Origin: Streptomyces tropicalis
GTDB lineage: Bacteria; Actinomycetota; Actinomycetes; Streptomycetales; Streptomycetaceae
DNA length: 64,000 nt
Reading direction: 5' to 3'
Assembly: GCF_029269835.1 (NCBI RefSeq)
Contig: NZ_JARJBB010000006.1
Location: forward strand, 248,001-312,000
The notes beneath the pieces are model-generated. The model was not told the origin of the DNA. It saw only the letters and a list, made by a program, of their open reading frames with translations, and did not search any database. Shown one piece after another: positions 49,151 to 57,863 of this stretch. Each line of letters begins with the position of its first letter. Positions within the stretch are counted from its first letter, which is position 1. A program made the position numbers and the translations under genes.

Positions 49151-50491
49151 ATGACCGGGGACGCACGCAAGACCGCCGAGGGGCTGAGCTACCTCTCCGG
49201 TTTCGGCAACGAGCACAGCTCGGAGGCGGTGCCGGGCGCACTGCCGGAAGGGCGCAACGCGCCGCAGCGCGCCCCGCTCGGGCTGTACGCCGAGCAGCTG
49301 AGCGGGACGGCGTTCACGGAGCCGCGCGCCCGGAACCGCCGCTCGTGGCTGTACCGCATCCGGCCCTCCGCCGCGCACCCGGCCTTCACCCGCGCCGGCA
49401 ACGGCGCGCTGCGCACCGCGCCCTTCACACAGACCGTGCCCGACCCCAACCGCCTGCGCTGGAACCCGCTGCCCGAGCCCGAGGCGGGCACCGACTTCCT
49501 GTCCGGCCTGTGGACCCTCGGGGGCAACGGGGACGCCACCCAGCGCACCGGCATGGCCGTGCACCTGTACCAGGCCGACGTCTCGATGGAGCGCGTGTTC
49601 GGCAACGCCGACGGCGAGCTGCTGATCGTCCCCGAGCGCGGCGGGCTGCTGCTGCGCACGGAGTTCGGCATGCTGCACGCCGAACCGGGCGACGTGGCAC
49701 TGATCCCGCGCGGGGTCCGCTTCCGGGTCGAGCTCCTGGACACCGCGAAGGACGGCCGGCGCACCCCGTCGGCCCGCGGCTACGTCTGCGAGAACTACGG
49801 CGCCCCCTTCGTCCTGCCCGACCTCGGCCCGATCGGCGCCAACGGCCTGGCCAACGCCCGTGACTTCCGGGCCCCGGTGGCCGCCTTCGAGGACGTCGAG
49901 GGGCCGGTGGAGGTGGTGAACAAGTTCTGCGGGAACCTGTGGACCGCGACCTACGACCACTCGCCGCTCGACGTGGTCGCCTGGCACGGCACCCACGTGC
50001 CCTACGTCTACGACCTGCGCCGCTTCAACGTCATCGGCTCGATCTCGTACGACCACCCGGACCCGTCGATCTTCACGGTGCTGACCTCCCCGTCCGACAC
50101 CCCGGGTCTGGCCGGCGTCGACTTCGTCGTGTTCGCGCCGCGCTGGCTGGTGGGCGAGGACACCTTCCGGCCGCCGTACTTCCACCGGAACGTGATGAGC
50201 GAGTACATGGGCCTGATCGAGGGCGCCTACGACGCCAAGGCCGAGGGCTTCGTGCCGGGCGGCGGCTCGCTGCACAACATGATGTCGGCGCACGGCCCGG
50301 ACCGGGAGACCTTCGACCGGGCGAGCGCCGCCGAGCTGCGGCCGCAACGGGTCGACGACGGGCTGGCGTTCATGTTCGAGACGCGGTGGCCGGTGACCCT
50401 CGCGCCCCAGGCGGCGCGCGCGGAGCACCTGCAGCAGCGCTACGACGACGTGTGGCAGGGCCTGGAACGGCACTTCGGCCCGTTGCGCTGA
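49151..50491 (+). CDS. hmgA: Homogentisate 1,2-dioxygenase
   Basis: 446 residues, normal for the family. It opens the ring of homogentisate to maleylacetoacetate in tyrosine catabolism and limits ochre pigment formation. The N-terminal [19 protein letters not shown] is diagnostic; the iron site lies in [18 protein letters not shown] (His, Glu) and [12 protein letters not shown] (His). The ATG at 49151 follows GAGGGAG. Downstream pathway genes are not in the window. A GntR gene follows after 26 bp. Confidence 0.97.
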   Translation: MTGDARKTAEGLSYLSGFGNEHSSEAVPGALPEGRNAPQRAPLGLYAEQLSGTAFTEPRARNRRSWLYRIRPSAAHPAFTRAGNGALRTAPFTQTVPDPNRLRWNPLPEPEAGTDFLSGLWTLGGNGDATQRTGMAVHLYQADVSMERVFGNADGELLIVPERGGLLLRTEFGMLHAEPGDVALIPRGVRFRVELLDTAKDGRRTPSARGYVCENYGAPFVLPDLGPIGANGLANARDFRAPVAAFEDVEGPVEVVNKFCGNLWTATYDHSPLDVVAWHGTHVPYVYDLRRFNVIGSISYDHPDPSIFTVLTSPSDTPGLAGVDFVVFAPRWLVGEDTFRPPYFHRNVMSEYMGLIEGAYDAKAEGFVPGGGSLHNMMSAHGPDRETFDRASAAELRPQRVDDGLAFMFETRWPVTLAPQAARAEHLQQRYDDVWQGLERHFGPLR

Positions 50492-50517
50492 GCGTTTCCG
50501 ACCGGTACGGATAGCCC

Positions 50518-51267
50518 GTGACCTCCTTCGCCCCGGATTCGATCGTCCTGAACCGCAAGCTGCCGCTGTGGTACCAGGTGTCGCAGTCGCTGCGCGCCTC
50601 CATCCTCGGCCGCTCCGCGCAGGACCCGCTGCGCCTGCCCACCGAGGAGCAGCTGGCGGGGCACTACGGCGTGAGCGTGCTGACCATGCGGCAGGCGCTC
50701 AAGGAGCTGGAGGACGAGGGGCTGATCACCCGGCACCGCCGCCGCGGCACCTTCATCGAGCCGGGGGTGCGCCGCGGCGCCCCGGTGCGGCTGCTGGGCT
50801 CGGTCGACGCGATCGTGGCCCAGCAGTCCGGGATGGCCACCGAACTGCTGGCCCACGGTCCGGCGCCGGTGCCCGGCGAACTCGCCGAGTACTTCCCGGA
50901 CCTGGGCGAGGTGGCCGCGTACCACCGGCTGCGCAGCGACGAGAAGACCGGCGAGCCGACCAACCACGCCCGCAACTACGTCCGTCCGGAGCTGGCCCGG
51001 CGCATCGACCGCGACGACCTCGCACGGTGGCCGATGACGAAGGTGCTGCGGGACGTGGTGGGCGCGGACATCGGCCGCATCACGGACACGGTGGAAGCGC
51101 GGCTGGCCGACCCGGAGACCGCGCGGCTGCTCCAGGTCCCGCTGCTCAGCCCGATCCTCCACTACACGGGGGTCACGTACGACACCGGCGGGCGGGCCCT
51201 GGACGTGGCGGTCATCCACTACCGCGGGGACCGGTTCTCCTTCACGGTCACGCTCGATGCCACCTGA
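50518..51267 (+). CDS. GntR/HutC-type regulator
   Basis: 249 residues. N-terminal GntR winged helix (about 15-85: LPLWYQVSQSLRASILGR, LPTEEQLAGHYGVSVLTMRQ, ELEDEGLITRHRRRGTFI) and C-terminal UTRA ligand-binding domain (VYHRLRSDEKTG-like segment as AAYHRLRSDEKTGEPTNH, then ARNYVRPELA). The GTG at 50518 is 26 bp after hmgA, so it may be co-transcribed. UTRA domains bind small carboxylates or sugar phosphates; the ligand could be an aromatic acid by context. Confidence 0.9.
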   Translation: MTSFAPDSIVLNRKLPLWYQVSQSLRASILGRSAQDPLRLPTEEQLAGHYGVSVLTMRQALKELEDEGLITRHRRRGTFIEPGVRRGAPVRLLGSVDAIVAQQSGMATELLAHGPAPVPGELAEYFPDLGEVAAYHRLRSDEKTGEPTNHARNYVRPELARRIDRDDLARWPMTKVLRDVVGADIGRITDTVEARLADPETARLLQVPLLSPILHYTGVTYDTGGRALDVAVIHYRGDRFSFTVTLDAT

Positions 51268-51309
51268 CCCGGGCCCGGAGGACGCAGGGGGCGTCGTACG
51301 ATGCCCGGC

Positions 51310-52473
51310 GTGACGACCGACGACGCTCCGCTCCTCGCGGACCTCATGCCGTGGTCCGTCGCACCGCCGCGGCTCGGCCGCGGATGGCCGGCGGCCCCCG
51401 ACGCGGCCTGCCTGAAGACCCGTTGGGAGACCCTGCTGAAGGCCGAGGGGCCCGAGCGCCGCGCCCTGTTCGAGCCGAGCCGGGCGCGGACCGCGTCCAC
51501 GGCCGTCGGGCAGCTGCCCGGCCGGGCCGCCGGCACCGGGCGGCTGATCCGCGCCTCGGGCCCCTGCCCGGAGCCCGTGCGCGTGCTGCGCGCCCCGTTC
51601 GACGAGCAGTGGCTGATCCCGGACCAGCGTCTGATCGACGCCGCGCGTCCCGAGCTGTGGCGGGTGTGGGACGACCGTCAGGTGTTCGCGGTGGAGATGC
51701 CCGCCGCGTCCGGCGGGGCGGGTCCGGCGCTGCTGGCGACCTCGCTGCTGCCCGTGCTGGGCCCGGGCCGGATCCGCCCGCTGTACCGGCGGCCGGGGGC
51801 CCGGGAGCCGAACCTGGCGCCCGGCCTCCTGGAGCACCTGGCCGCCCCGCTCGGCCACGTGCCCGCCCCGCAGGACGTGCTCGCCTGGATCCTGGCGGCG
51901 GTGCGCCCCGGTCCGCACGGACCCGCCGTCCCCCTGACCGCCGACCCGGAGCGGTGGGCCCGCGGGGTCGAGGCGGGCCGCCGGACGCTCTGGCTGCTGC
52001 GCCGCGACGGGGAGCGCCCCAAACTGCCGGGCGGGCGCCGCCCCTACGTCCGCGCTCCCCTGCCGGCCCGCCCCCTGACCCTGCGCTACGACCGGGACGA
52101 GGAGGCCCTCCTGGTCGACGAGGGCCGGATCGCCCCGGTGCCGCCCGCCGCCTGGGACTTCGAGGCCGGTCGGGTGCGGGTGCTGGAGCGGTGGTTCGCG
52201 GCCCGGACGGCACCAGCGCCGCCGGGCACCCTGGAGGCCGTGCGGCCGGCCGCCTGGACGCAGTCCTGGACCTCGGAGCTGCTGGAGCTGATCACGGTCC
52301 TGACCCTGCTCGCGGAGGCGCCCGGGCCGGATCGGGAGCCGGGGTCCACGGCCGTGACCGCCGCGGACCTGCGGGCGGCGGGTGTCCTGCCGGTCCCGGA
52401 CGCGGCCCGCCGCCCCGCCCTGGTGCTCGACCACCGCGAGGAGGGACCGGAGGGCCAGCTCGCCCTGGTCTGA
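51310..52473 (+). CDS. Stand-alone type ISP restriction-modification C-terminal domain protein
   Basis: 387 residues matching only the C-terminal specificity region of type ISP (LlaBIII-like) restriction-modification enzymes. Diagnostic stretches are PLYRRPGAREPNLAPGLLEH, DPERWARGVEAGRRTLWLL, PVPPAAWDFEAGRVRVLERW and VRPAAWTQSWTSELLELITV. The helicase and methyltransferase parts of a complete enzyme are absent. Stand-alone copies occur in Streptomyces. GTG at 51310 is preferred: TACGAT ends eight bases upstream (leaderless); ATG 51301 overlaps it. Function without the other domains is unclear. Confidence 0.75.
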   Translation: MTTDDAPLLADLMPWSVAPPRLGRGWPAAPDAACLKTRWETLLKAEGPERRALFEPSRARTASTAVGQLPGRAAGTGRLIRASGPCPEPVRVLRAPFDEQWLIPDQRLIDAARPELWRVWDDRQVFAVEMPAASGGAGPALLATSLLPVLGPGRIRPLYRRPGAREPNLAPGLLEHLAAPLGHVPAPQDVLAWILAAVRPGPHGPAVPLTADPERWARGVEAGRRTLWLLRRDGERPKLPGGRRPYVRAPLPARPLTLRYDRDEEALLVDEGRIAPVPPAAWDFEAGRVRVLERWFAARTAPAPPGTLEAVRPAAWTQSWTSELLELITVLTLLAEAPGPDREPGSTAVTAADLRAAGVLPVPDAARRPALVLDHREEGPEGQLALV

Positions 52474-52567
52474 CCGCCCGGCGGCGGCTCAGCCACGCGG
52501 CGCGAAGCCGTCCAGGACGCGGCCCGGCGCCCGCTCGAACACGGCCTCCAGGCCGATCGGCCCAGCG

Positions 52568-52861
52568 TCCTCGGCGAAGGCCGCCGGGCAGCTCGGCGCG
52601 GCGACCTTCGTCCTGCCGCTGCTGTCCAGCGCCTGCATCCCCACCGGCAACCTCGCGGGCCGGGCTGCGCACGCCGCCGGGTGGAACCCGATCAGCACGG
52701 TCACCACGGCCCTGCGCGACCTGTTCGGCAACGCCCCGGTACCGCAGGGCGCCGCCTGGCCGGTGGCGCACCCGGCCGCCGGTTCGCCGGCCTGGTCGGT
52801 GCTGCTGCTCGCGGTGTCCGTGCCGCCGGCCGTCCGCCGGTACGCGCGCGGCGAGGGGTGA
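52568..52861 (+). pseudogene. ABC-2 type permease C-terminal remnant
   Basis: An open frame ending at 52861 reads ATFVLPLLSSACIPTGNLAG, then WNPISTVTTALRDLFGNAPV, then WSVLLLAVSVPPAVRRYARG. This is the last ~100 residues of daunorubicin-resistance-type ABC-2 permeases (WNPVSAVVAALRDLFGN pattern). There is no start, no upstream membrane part and no ATPase gene next to it. It is a truncated fragment. The stretch 52474-52567 holds nothing else recognised. Confidence 0.65.
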
Positions 52862-52930
52862 GCGGCGGGCGGTGGCCCGCGCTCCGCTAGGGGTACGGCG
52901 GTCCGGGCGGCCGGTACGGGGGTCCGGCTG

Positions 52931-52968
52931 CTGACAGGACCGCCGTTCCCGGGACATGATCGCCCCCA
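52931..52968 (+). promoter_or_regulatory. Leaderless promoter of CoA-transferase gene
   Basis: CTGACA at 52931-52936 and CATGAT at 52955-52960 are separated by 18 bp; the -10 ends eight bases before the ATG at 52968. The layout predicts a transcript starting at the start codon. Confidence 0.55.
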
Positions 52969-54164
52969 TGGACCGTCAGCCGCTGCCCCTGGAGGGCATC
53001 ACCGTCGTCGCCGTCGAACAGGCCGTCTCGGCCCCCTTCGCGACCCGCCAGCTCGCCGACCTCGGCGCCCGGGTCGTCAAGGTCGAGCGGATCGACGGCG
53101 GCGACTTCGCGCGCGGGTACGACACCGCCGCCGCCGGCCTCGCCTCGCACTTCGTGTGGTGCAACCGCGGCAAGGAGTCGATCGCGCTGGACCTCAAGGA
53201 CCCGCGCGGGCTCGCGGTGGTGCGGCGGCTGGTCGCGGACGCGGACGTGTTCGTGCAGAACCTCGCGCACGGCGCCGCGGCCCGGCTGGGGCTGGACGCG
53301 GCCACCCTGTGCGCCGCGCACCCGCGGCTGGTCGCCGTGGACATCTCCGGCTACGGCTCGTCCGGCCCGTACGCCGGGAAGCGGGCCTACGACATGCTCG
53401 TGCAGTGCGAGGCGGGCCTGGTCTCGGTGACCGGCACCCCCGGGCAGCCGGTGAAGGCGGGGATCCCCGCGGCGGACATCGCGGCGGCCATGTACGCCTT
53501 CTCGGGCGTCCTCGCGGCGCTGGTGCGACGCGGCACGACCGGGCGGGGCGGTCCGGTGGAGGTGTCGATGCTGGAGGCGCTCGCGGAGTGGATGGGGCAT
53601 CCGCTGCACCACACGATGCACGGGGGCGCCTCCCCCGCGCGCACGGGGCTCGCGCACGCGGTCATCGCCCCGTACGACGCCTATGCGACGGCGGACGGCG
53701 GACGGGTGCTGCTGTCGGTGCAGAACGACCGGGAGTGGCGGCGGCTGGCCGAACAGGTGCTGGAGCAGGCGGAGGTGGCGACGGACCCGGCGTTCGCGAC
53801 GAACGCGGCGCGCGTCGCGCACCGCGCGCGCACCGACGAACTGGTCGGCAAGGCGCTGGGGGCGCTGGACGCGGACGAGGCGCAGAGGCGTCTGGAGGCG
53901 GCGGGCATCGCCTGCGCACGTCTGCGGGACCTGCACGAGGTGGCGGACCATCCGCAGCTGGCGGCGCGGGACCGGTGGCGGGAGGTGGGGACGCCGGCCG
54001 GGTCACTGCGGGCGCTGCTGCCGCCGATCACCCTGCCGGGCGGGGCGGAGCCGGCCATGGGGGACGTGCCCGCGCTCGGCCGGCACACCGATGCGCTGCT
54101 GCGAGCCGTGGGGATGACGGACGAGGAGATCGCAGCACTGCGCAGGGACGGTGTGGCGGCCTGA
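52968..54164 (+). CDS. CaiB/BaiF-type CoA-transferase
   Basis: 398-residue class III CoA-transferase. N-terminal GITVVAVEQAVSAPFATRQL, then NRGKESIALDLKDPRG, and the catalytic aspartate D142 in KRAYDMLVQCEAGLVS. It moves CoA between acids, for example succinyl-CoA to a dicarboxylate. ATG 52968 is preferred over an upstream ATG at 52956 because of the leaderless promoter. It is a single gene between the permease remnant and a leftward small gene, so its pathway is not indicated by neighbours. Confidence 0.93.
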   Translation: MDRQPLPLEGITVVAVEQAVSAPFATRQLADLGARVVKVERIDGGDFARGYDTAAAGLASHFVWCNRGKESIALDLKDPRGLAVVRRLVADADVFVQNLAHGAAARLGLDAATLCAAHPRLVAVDISGYGSSGPYAGKRAYDMLVQCEAGLVSVTGTPGQPVKAGIPAADIAAAMYAFSGVLAALVRRGTTGRGGPVEVSMLEALAEWMGHPLHHTMHGGASPARTGLAHAVIAPYDAYATADGGRVLLSVQNDREWRRLAEQVLEQAEVATDPAFATNAARVAHRARTDELVGKALGALDADEAQRRLEAAGIACARLRDLHEVADHPQLAARDRWREVGTPAGSLRALLPPITLPGGAEPAMGDVPALGRHTDALLRAVGMTDEEIAALRRDGVAA

Positions 54165-54254
54165 GCGCGAGCCCCGGGGAAGGGCCCGGCGGCGGTCCGC
54201 CGGTGGGACGCCGACGGCCGTGTCGGGTCGGAGAGGGATCGGGCGGCCGGGGCC

Positions 54255-54521
54255 CTAGTGCCCGCCGAACAGCGAGCGGCGCAGCCGGCGCAGGGGCGCG
54301 AAGAGCGACACCCGGCGCACCCGTGCGCCCCGGCCCGTGCGGTCGTGCGGGGCACGCGCGGTCAGCTCGCGCATCAGCGAGGTGGCGTCGGCCGTCTCCC
54401 GCTGCGGCAGGGCGGGGCCCCCCAGCACCGCGAGATGACGGTCGAGCCGCGAGCTGGTCGCGCTGCTCCCGCAGGTGATCGCAGGGACCCTCGCCCTGCT
54501 GCGCACCGTTATCTGCTCCAT
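54255..54521 (-). CDS. Small conserved Streptomyces protein
   Basis: 88 residues, soluble and basic. Begins EQITVRSRARVPAITCGS and continues SRLDRHLAVLGGPALPQRET, with a strongly basic C-terminus (RRVSLFAPLRRLRRSLFGGH). It resembles short streptomycete proteins of unknown function. The ATG at 54521 has GGGAG upstream; an ATG at 54587 would add residues without RBS. Convergent with the CoA-transferase gene. Confidence 0.75.
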   Translation of the reverse strand: MEQITVRSRARVPAITCGSSATSSRLDRHLAVLGGPALPQRETADATSLMRELTARAPHDRTGRGARVRRVSLFAPLRRLRRSLFGGH

Positions 54522-54636
54522 GTCACTCCCCACCCGTACGAGTCCACCCGGCCCAGGCAGAGTAACCCTATCGCTCCGCAGGGGCACTCGTGCATACCGG
54601 TCACAGGATTCACCTACCCCGCAAGGGCGTTGACGA

Positions 54637-55449
54637 TTACTCTCCGAATCCGACCGATTTCAAGGCGAGTTGAACAATTGGCTGTGTAGTGGGCCGAGCC
54701 GACCCCCCGTCCGGTTCGACGGTCACGGCCAGTGACGTCGCCGCGCGGGCGAGGCCGGCCGCGGCCAAGGGCGTGTCGCCGTCCAGGAGCCCGAGGGAGC
54801 GCGGTGGTGCGCCGGGGCGCATGAGCCACAGCTGGCGCACCCGGCCGCCGGGGGCGGGACCGTACCCGCTCAGGGTGACGACGGCGCGCCCCTCGGAGGC
54901 GGAAGCAATCACTCCGATACTGCCGCCTCCGCCGTCCCGCCCAGTGGCGGCGCGCGCGTCGGCGGCGCCCAGAACGTGGGCGATCTCACGCGACCGGTCC
55001 CGCTGGGCGTCCAGTTGCTGCTGGGTCTGCCGGGCCTGGACGGCGAAGAGGGCGGCCACGACGAGCGCCGCGGCGGCGGTCACGGTGGCGAAGGGCGCGA
55101 GCAGAGGGCGCGGGCGAGGCCCCCGGGCGCGGGCGGGCGGCGGCCGCATCCCCCAGACGTGCGGCGGGAGTTGCGGGGTGTGGCCACGGGCCGGGGAGGG
55201 CTCCTGCGGGGTGGTGCGCACGGCGGCCAGGACCCGCTCGCGCAGCGCGGCGGGCGGCGGGGCGGCCGTGGACCAGGCCAGGCGCACCGCGTCCTCGGAC
55301 AGCGCCCGGACCGCGGCGGAGCAGGGCGCGCAGCCCTTCAGGTGCTTCTCGAAGCGGACCCGTTCGCCCGGTTCCAGGGCGTCCAGGGCGTAGGGGGCGG
55401 CCAGGGAGTGGAGGTCGTCGCGGCCGAACAGCCGGTCGAGCAGGCTCAC
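54637..55449 (-). CDS. rskA: RskA-like zinc anti-sigma factor
   Basis: 270 residues. The cytosolic ZAS domain has H36-x3-C40-x2-C43 (FEKHLKGCAPC). One membrane helix follows (FATVTAAAALVVAALFAV, about 125-143), then the extracytoplasmic RskA domain (LSGYGPAPGGRVRQLWLMRP ... LAVTVEPDGGSARPTT). It should hold the adjacent sigma factor at the membrane until proteolysis. The GTG at 55449 overlaps the sigma gene stop (GTGA). Symbol given by homology of arrangement. Confidence 0.9.
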   Translation of the reverse strand: MSLLDRLFGRDDLHSLAAPYALDALEPGERVRFEKHLKGCAPCSAAVRALSEDAVRLAWSTAAPPPAALRERVLAAVRTTPQEPSPARGHTPQLPPHVWGMRPPPARARGPRPRPLLAPFATVTAAAALVVAALFAVQARQTQQQLDAQRDRSREIAHVLGAADARAATGRDGGGGSIGVIASASEGRAVVTLSGYGPAPGGRVRQLWLMRPGAPPRSLGLLDGDTPLAAAGLARAATSLAVTVEPDGGSARPTTQPIVQLALKSVGFGE

Positions 55450-56042
55450 GCGGCACCTCCCAGGCACTCGCGCAGCCGGGTCAGCCCGTCGCGCATCCGC
55501 GTCTTGACCGTGCCCAGCGGCAGCGAGAGCCGCTCGGCCACTTCACGGTACGTGTAGCCGTCGTAGTAGGCGAGGGTGAGGGACTGGCGCTGGAGTGCGG
55601 TGAGGCGGTGCAGGCACCGGCGCACCCACTGGCGCTCCAGCCCGGCCTCGACCTCCTCGGCCACGTGGTCGAAGGCCGGTCCCGCGGAGCGCAGGGCCTC
55701 GCGCTGCTCGCGCTCCCCGGCCGCTCGGGCGCTGCGCACCCGGTCGACGGCGCGCCGGTGGGCGAGCGTGAGGATCCAGGACAGGGCGCTGCCCCGGCCG
55801 GGGTCGAAGCGGGACGCCGACCGCCACAGTTCGAGCAGCACCTCCTGGGCCACCTCCTCCGACTGCGCCGGGTCGCGGACCACCCGCCGCACCAGCCCGA
55901 AGACGGGCCCGGACACCAGCCCGTACAGCTCCTCGAATGCCTTCTGGTCCCCGTCCGCGACGAGCACCAGAAGATCGTCCGCCTCCAACTCCCGCTCCCT
56001 CCCCCGTCCCGGCGGGCCGTCGGCGGCCCGCCCCGGGCGCAC
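55446..56042 (-). CDS. sigK: ECF sigma factor, SigK-like
   Basis: 198 residues. Region 2 (AFEELYGLVSGPVFGLVRRV, SRFDPGRGSALSWILTLAHR with the region 2.4 motif RRAVDRVRS) and region 4 (LTALQRQSLTLAYYDGYTYR, LPLGTVKTRMRDGLTRLREC) are complete. The sequence and RskA partner are those of the SigK group. The start is uncertain: GTG 56042 is the longest with only a weak RBS, while a TTG near 55990 after GGGAGGGAG is possible. It is divergent from the DUF4331 operon, whose promoter looks SigK-like. Confidence 0.88.
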   Translation of the reverse strand: MRPGRAADGPPGRGRERELEADDLLVLVADGDQKAFEELYGLVSGPVFGLVRRVVRDPAQSEEVAQEVLLELWRSASRFDPGRGSALSWILTLAHRRAVDRVRSARAAGEREQREALRSAGPAFDHVAEEVEAGLERQWVRRCLHRLTALQRQSLTLAYYDGYTYREVAERLSLPLGTVKTRMRDGLTRLRECLGGAA

Positions 56043-56130
56043 CCACGGCGGGCGCGCCCTCGGGGGGTGTTACGGATCGGCGGCCCGAAAACGCGGGTCG
56101 GGACGGGGGGAGAAAAAAATCCCCGCCCGA

Positions 56131-56158
56131 CCAATCCGGCCGGACGGGGCCTCCGAAT
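56131..56158 (+). promoter_or_regulatory. SigK-like promoter for the DUF4331 operon
   Basis: CCAATCC (56131-56137) and CCGAAT (56153-56158) are 15 bp apart, 39 bp before the ATG at 56197. They resemble the mycobacterial SigK consensus, CCATCC and CCGAAT. The match is partial in the -35 and spacing is at the short end. Confidence 0.5.
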
Positions 56159-56196
56159 GCCCCGTCGACAGCACGTCGGCACGGAGGACGGACGGC

Positions 56197-57735
56197 ATGA
56201 CACCTATTTCCAGTCCCGCCCGGGGCGGTCGGGGACGCAGGGGCCTGGCCGGCCTGGTCTGCGCGGCGCTGGCCGCCGGAGGGCTCGCGGCCGCCGGGGC
56301 GGCCACGCTGGAACCGGGGGCGGCCCACGCCTCCAGCCACCGGGAGGCCCCCCTGATCTCGGGGACGCCGCAGTACGACAACACGGACGTGTACGCGTTC
56401 GTCAGCCCGGACAAGCCCGACACCACGACGCTCGTGGCGAACTGGATACCGTTCGAGGAGCCGGCCGGCGGGCCGAACTTCTACACCTTCGCGGACGACG
56501 CCCAGTACGACCTGCACGTCGACAACAACGGTGACGCGCAGAGCGAGCTGATCTTCCGGTACACCTTCAGCACGCACCGGAAGAACGGGAAGACCTTCCT
56601 CTACAACACGGGCCCGGTCACCAGCCTGGACGACCCCGACCTCAACATCACGCAGACGTACGACATCGACCTGATCCGGCTGCGCCACGACAAGCTCGTC
56701 TCGAAGACACGCCTCGCGGACGACGTGCCGGTGGCCCCGTCGAACGTCGGCAGGGCGTCGATGCCGGACTACGGCAGACTGCGGTCGCAGGCCGTGTACC
56801 GGGCGCCGGGCGGCGCGACGACGTTCGCCGGCCAGGCCGACGACCCCTTCTTCCTCGACCTGCGCGTCTTCGACCTGCTGTACGGCGGGAACCTCTCCGA
56901 GGTCGGCCGCGACACCCTCAAGGGCTACAACGTCAACTCGATCGCCCTGCAGGTGCCGAACGAGCTGATCCGCGAGTCGGCGGACCAGCCGGTCGTCGGC
57001 ATCTGGTCGACCACCCAGCGCAGGAACGCCCGCGGCGGCTGGTCGCAGGTGTCGCGCCTGGGCAGCCCACTGGTCAACGAGGTGGTCAACCCGCAGCGGG
57101 ACAAGGACCGGTTCAACGCCTCCTCGCCCTACGGCGACGCGCAGTTCCTGACCAACGTCACCCACCCCGAACTGCCCCGGCTGGTCGAGCAGATCTACAA
57201 GATCAAGGCACCGGCCGAACCGCGCAACGACCTGGTCGACGTGTTCCTGAAGGGCGTGAAGGGCCTCAACCAGCCGCCGCACGTGCGGCCGTCGGAGGAA
57301 CTGCGCCTGAACACCTCCGTGAAGCCGAGCGCGCACCCCAAGCGGCTCGGCGTCCTCGACGGCGACAACGCGGGCTTCCCCAACGGCCGCCGGCTCGGCG
57401 ACGACGTGGTCGACGCGGCCCTGCAGGTGATGGAGGGCGAGCTGGTCGGTGCCAAGAACGACCTGGGGGACGCGGTCGACGCGAACGATCGGACCTTCGA
57501 GAAGAGCTTCCCGTACGTGGCCCAGCCGACGTCCGGCTCGCGCGGTCCCCTCGCCAAGGGCACGGACGGCGCCGACGTGCGCAGCCGGCTGGACGACGCG
57601 CTGGAGCCGGGCGGCTCCCCCGGCTCGAGCGACACCGTCCTGATCGCCGCCTCGGCGGCCTCGGGCGCGGCCGCGATCCTGCTGGCCGGCTCCGGGCTGG
57701 CCTGGTGGCGGCGCCGGATGCGGCGCCCCTACTGA
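56197..57735 (+). CDS. DUF4331 family secreted, membrane-anchored protein
   Basis: 512 residues. Signal peptide (GLAGLVCAALAAGGLAAAGA), then the DUF4331 domain beginning SSHREAPLISGTPQYDNTDV and including TFADDAQYDLHVDNNGDAQS, VFDLLYGGNLSEVGRDTLKG and DAQFLTNVTHPELPRLVEQI. A C-terminal hydrophobic helix (IAASAASGAAAILLAGSGLA) and RRRMRR tail anchor it to the membrane. Function unknown. The ATG at 56197 has GGAGG. First gene of the DUF4331-TPR-NicO set and probable SigK target. Confidence 0.9.
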   Translation: MTPISSPARGGRGRRGLAGLVCAALAAGGLAAAGAATLEPGAAHASSHREAPLISGTPQYDNTDVYAFVSPDKPDTTTLVANWIPFEEPAGGPNFYTFADDAQYDLHVDNNGDAQSELIFRYTFSTHRKNGKTFLYNTGPVTSLDDPDLNITQTYDIDLIRLRHDKLVSKTRLADDVPVAPSNVGRASMPDYGRLRSQAVYRAPGGATTFAGQADDPFFLDLRVFDLLYGGNLSEVGRDTLKGYNVNSIALQVPNELIRESADQPVVGIWSTTQRRNARGGWSQVSRLGSPLVNEVVNPQRDKDRFNASSPYGDAQFLTNVTHPELPRLVEQIYKIKAPAEPRNDLVDVFLKGVKGLNQPPHVRPSEELRLNTSVKPSAHPKRLGVLDGDNAGFPNGRRLGDDVVDAALQVMEGELVGAKNDLGDAVDANDRTFEKSFPYVAQPTSGSRGPLAKGTDGADVRSRLDDALEPGGSPGSSDTVLIAASAASGAAAILLAGSGLAWWRRRMRRPY

Positions 57736-57863
57736 CCGCCCCTCCCATGAACCGGCGCGGCCCGCGTGCACCCGTCCCCCACGGCGCGGGCCGCGCCGCC
57801 CCACCGGACGCCCGGCACCGGGCGTCCCGCACACCGCACCACTCAGGCGACGGAGGAGAGCGC

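Noticed and set aside
50496..50512. CCGACCGGTACGG before the GntR gene, similar to the TetR core
   Set aside because: It lacks the CATA half of the shared 13-mer and its dyad is off-centre, so it is not counted in that regulon.
52489..52731. Minus-strand frame of 80 codons ending in LDGFAPRG
   Set aside because: Overlaps the permease remnant, has no ribosome-binding site, and resembles an oxidoreductase tail too weakly to support.
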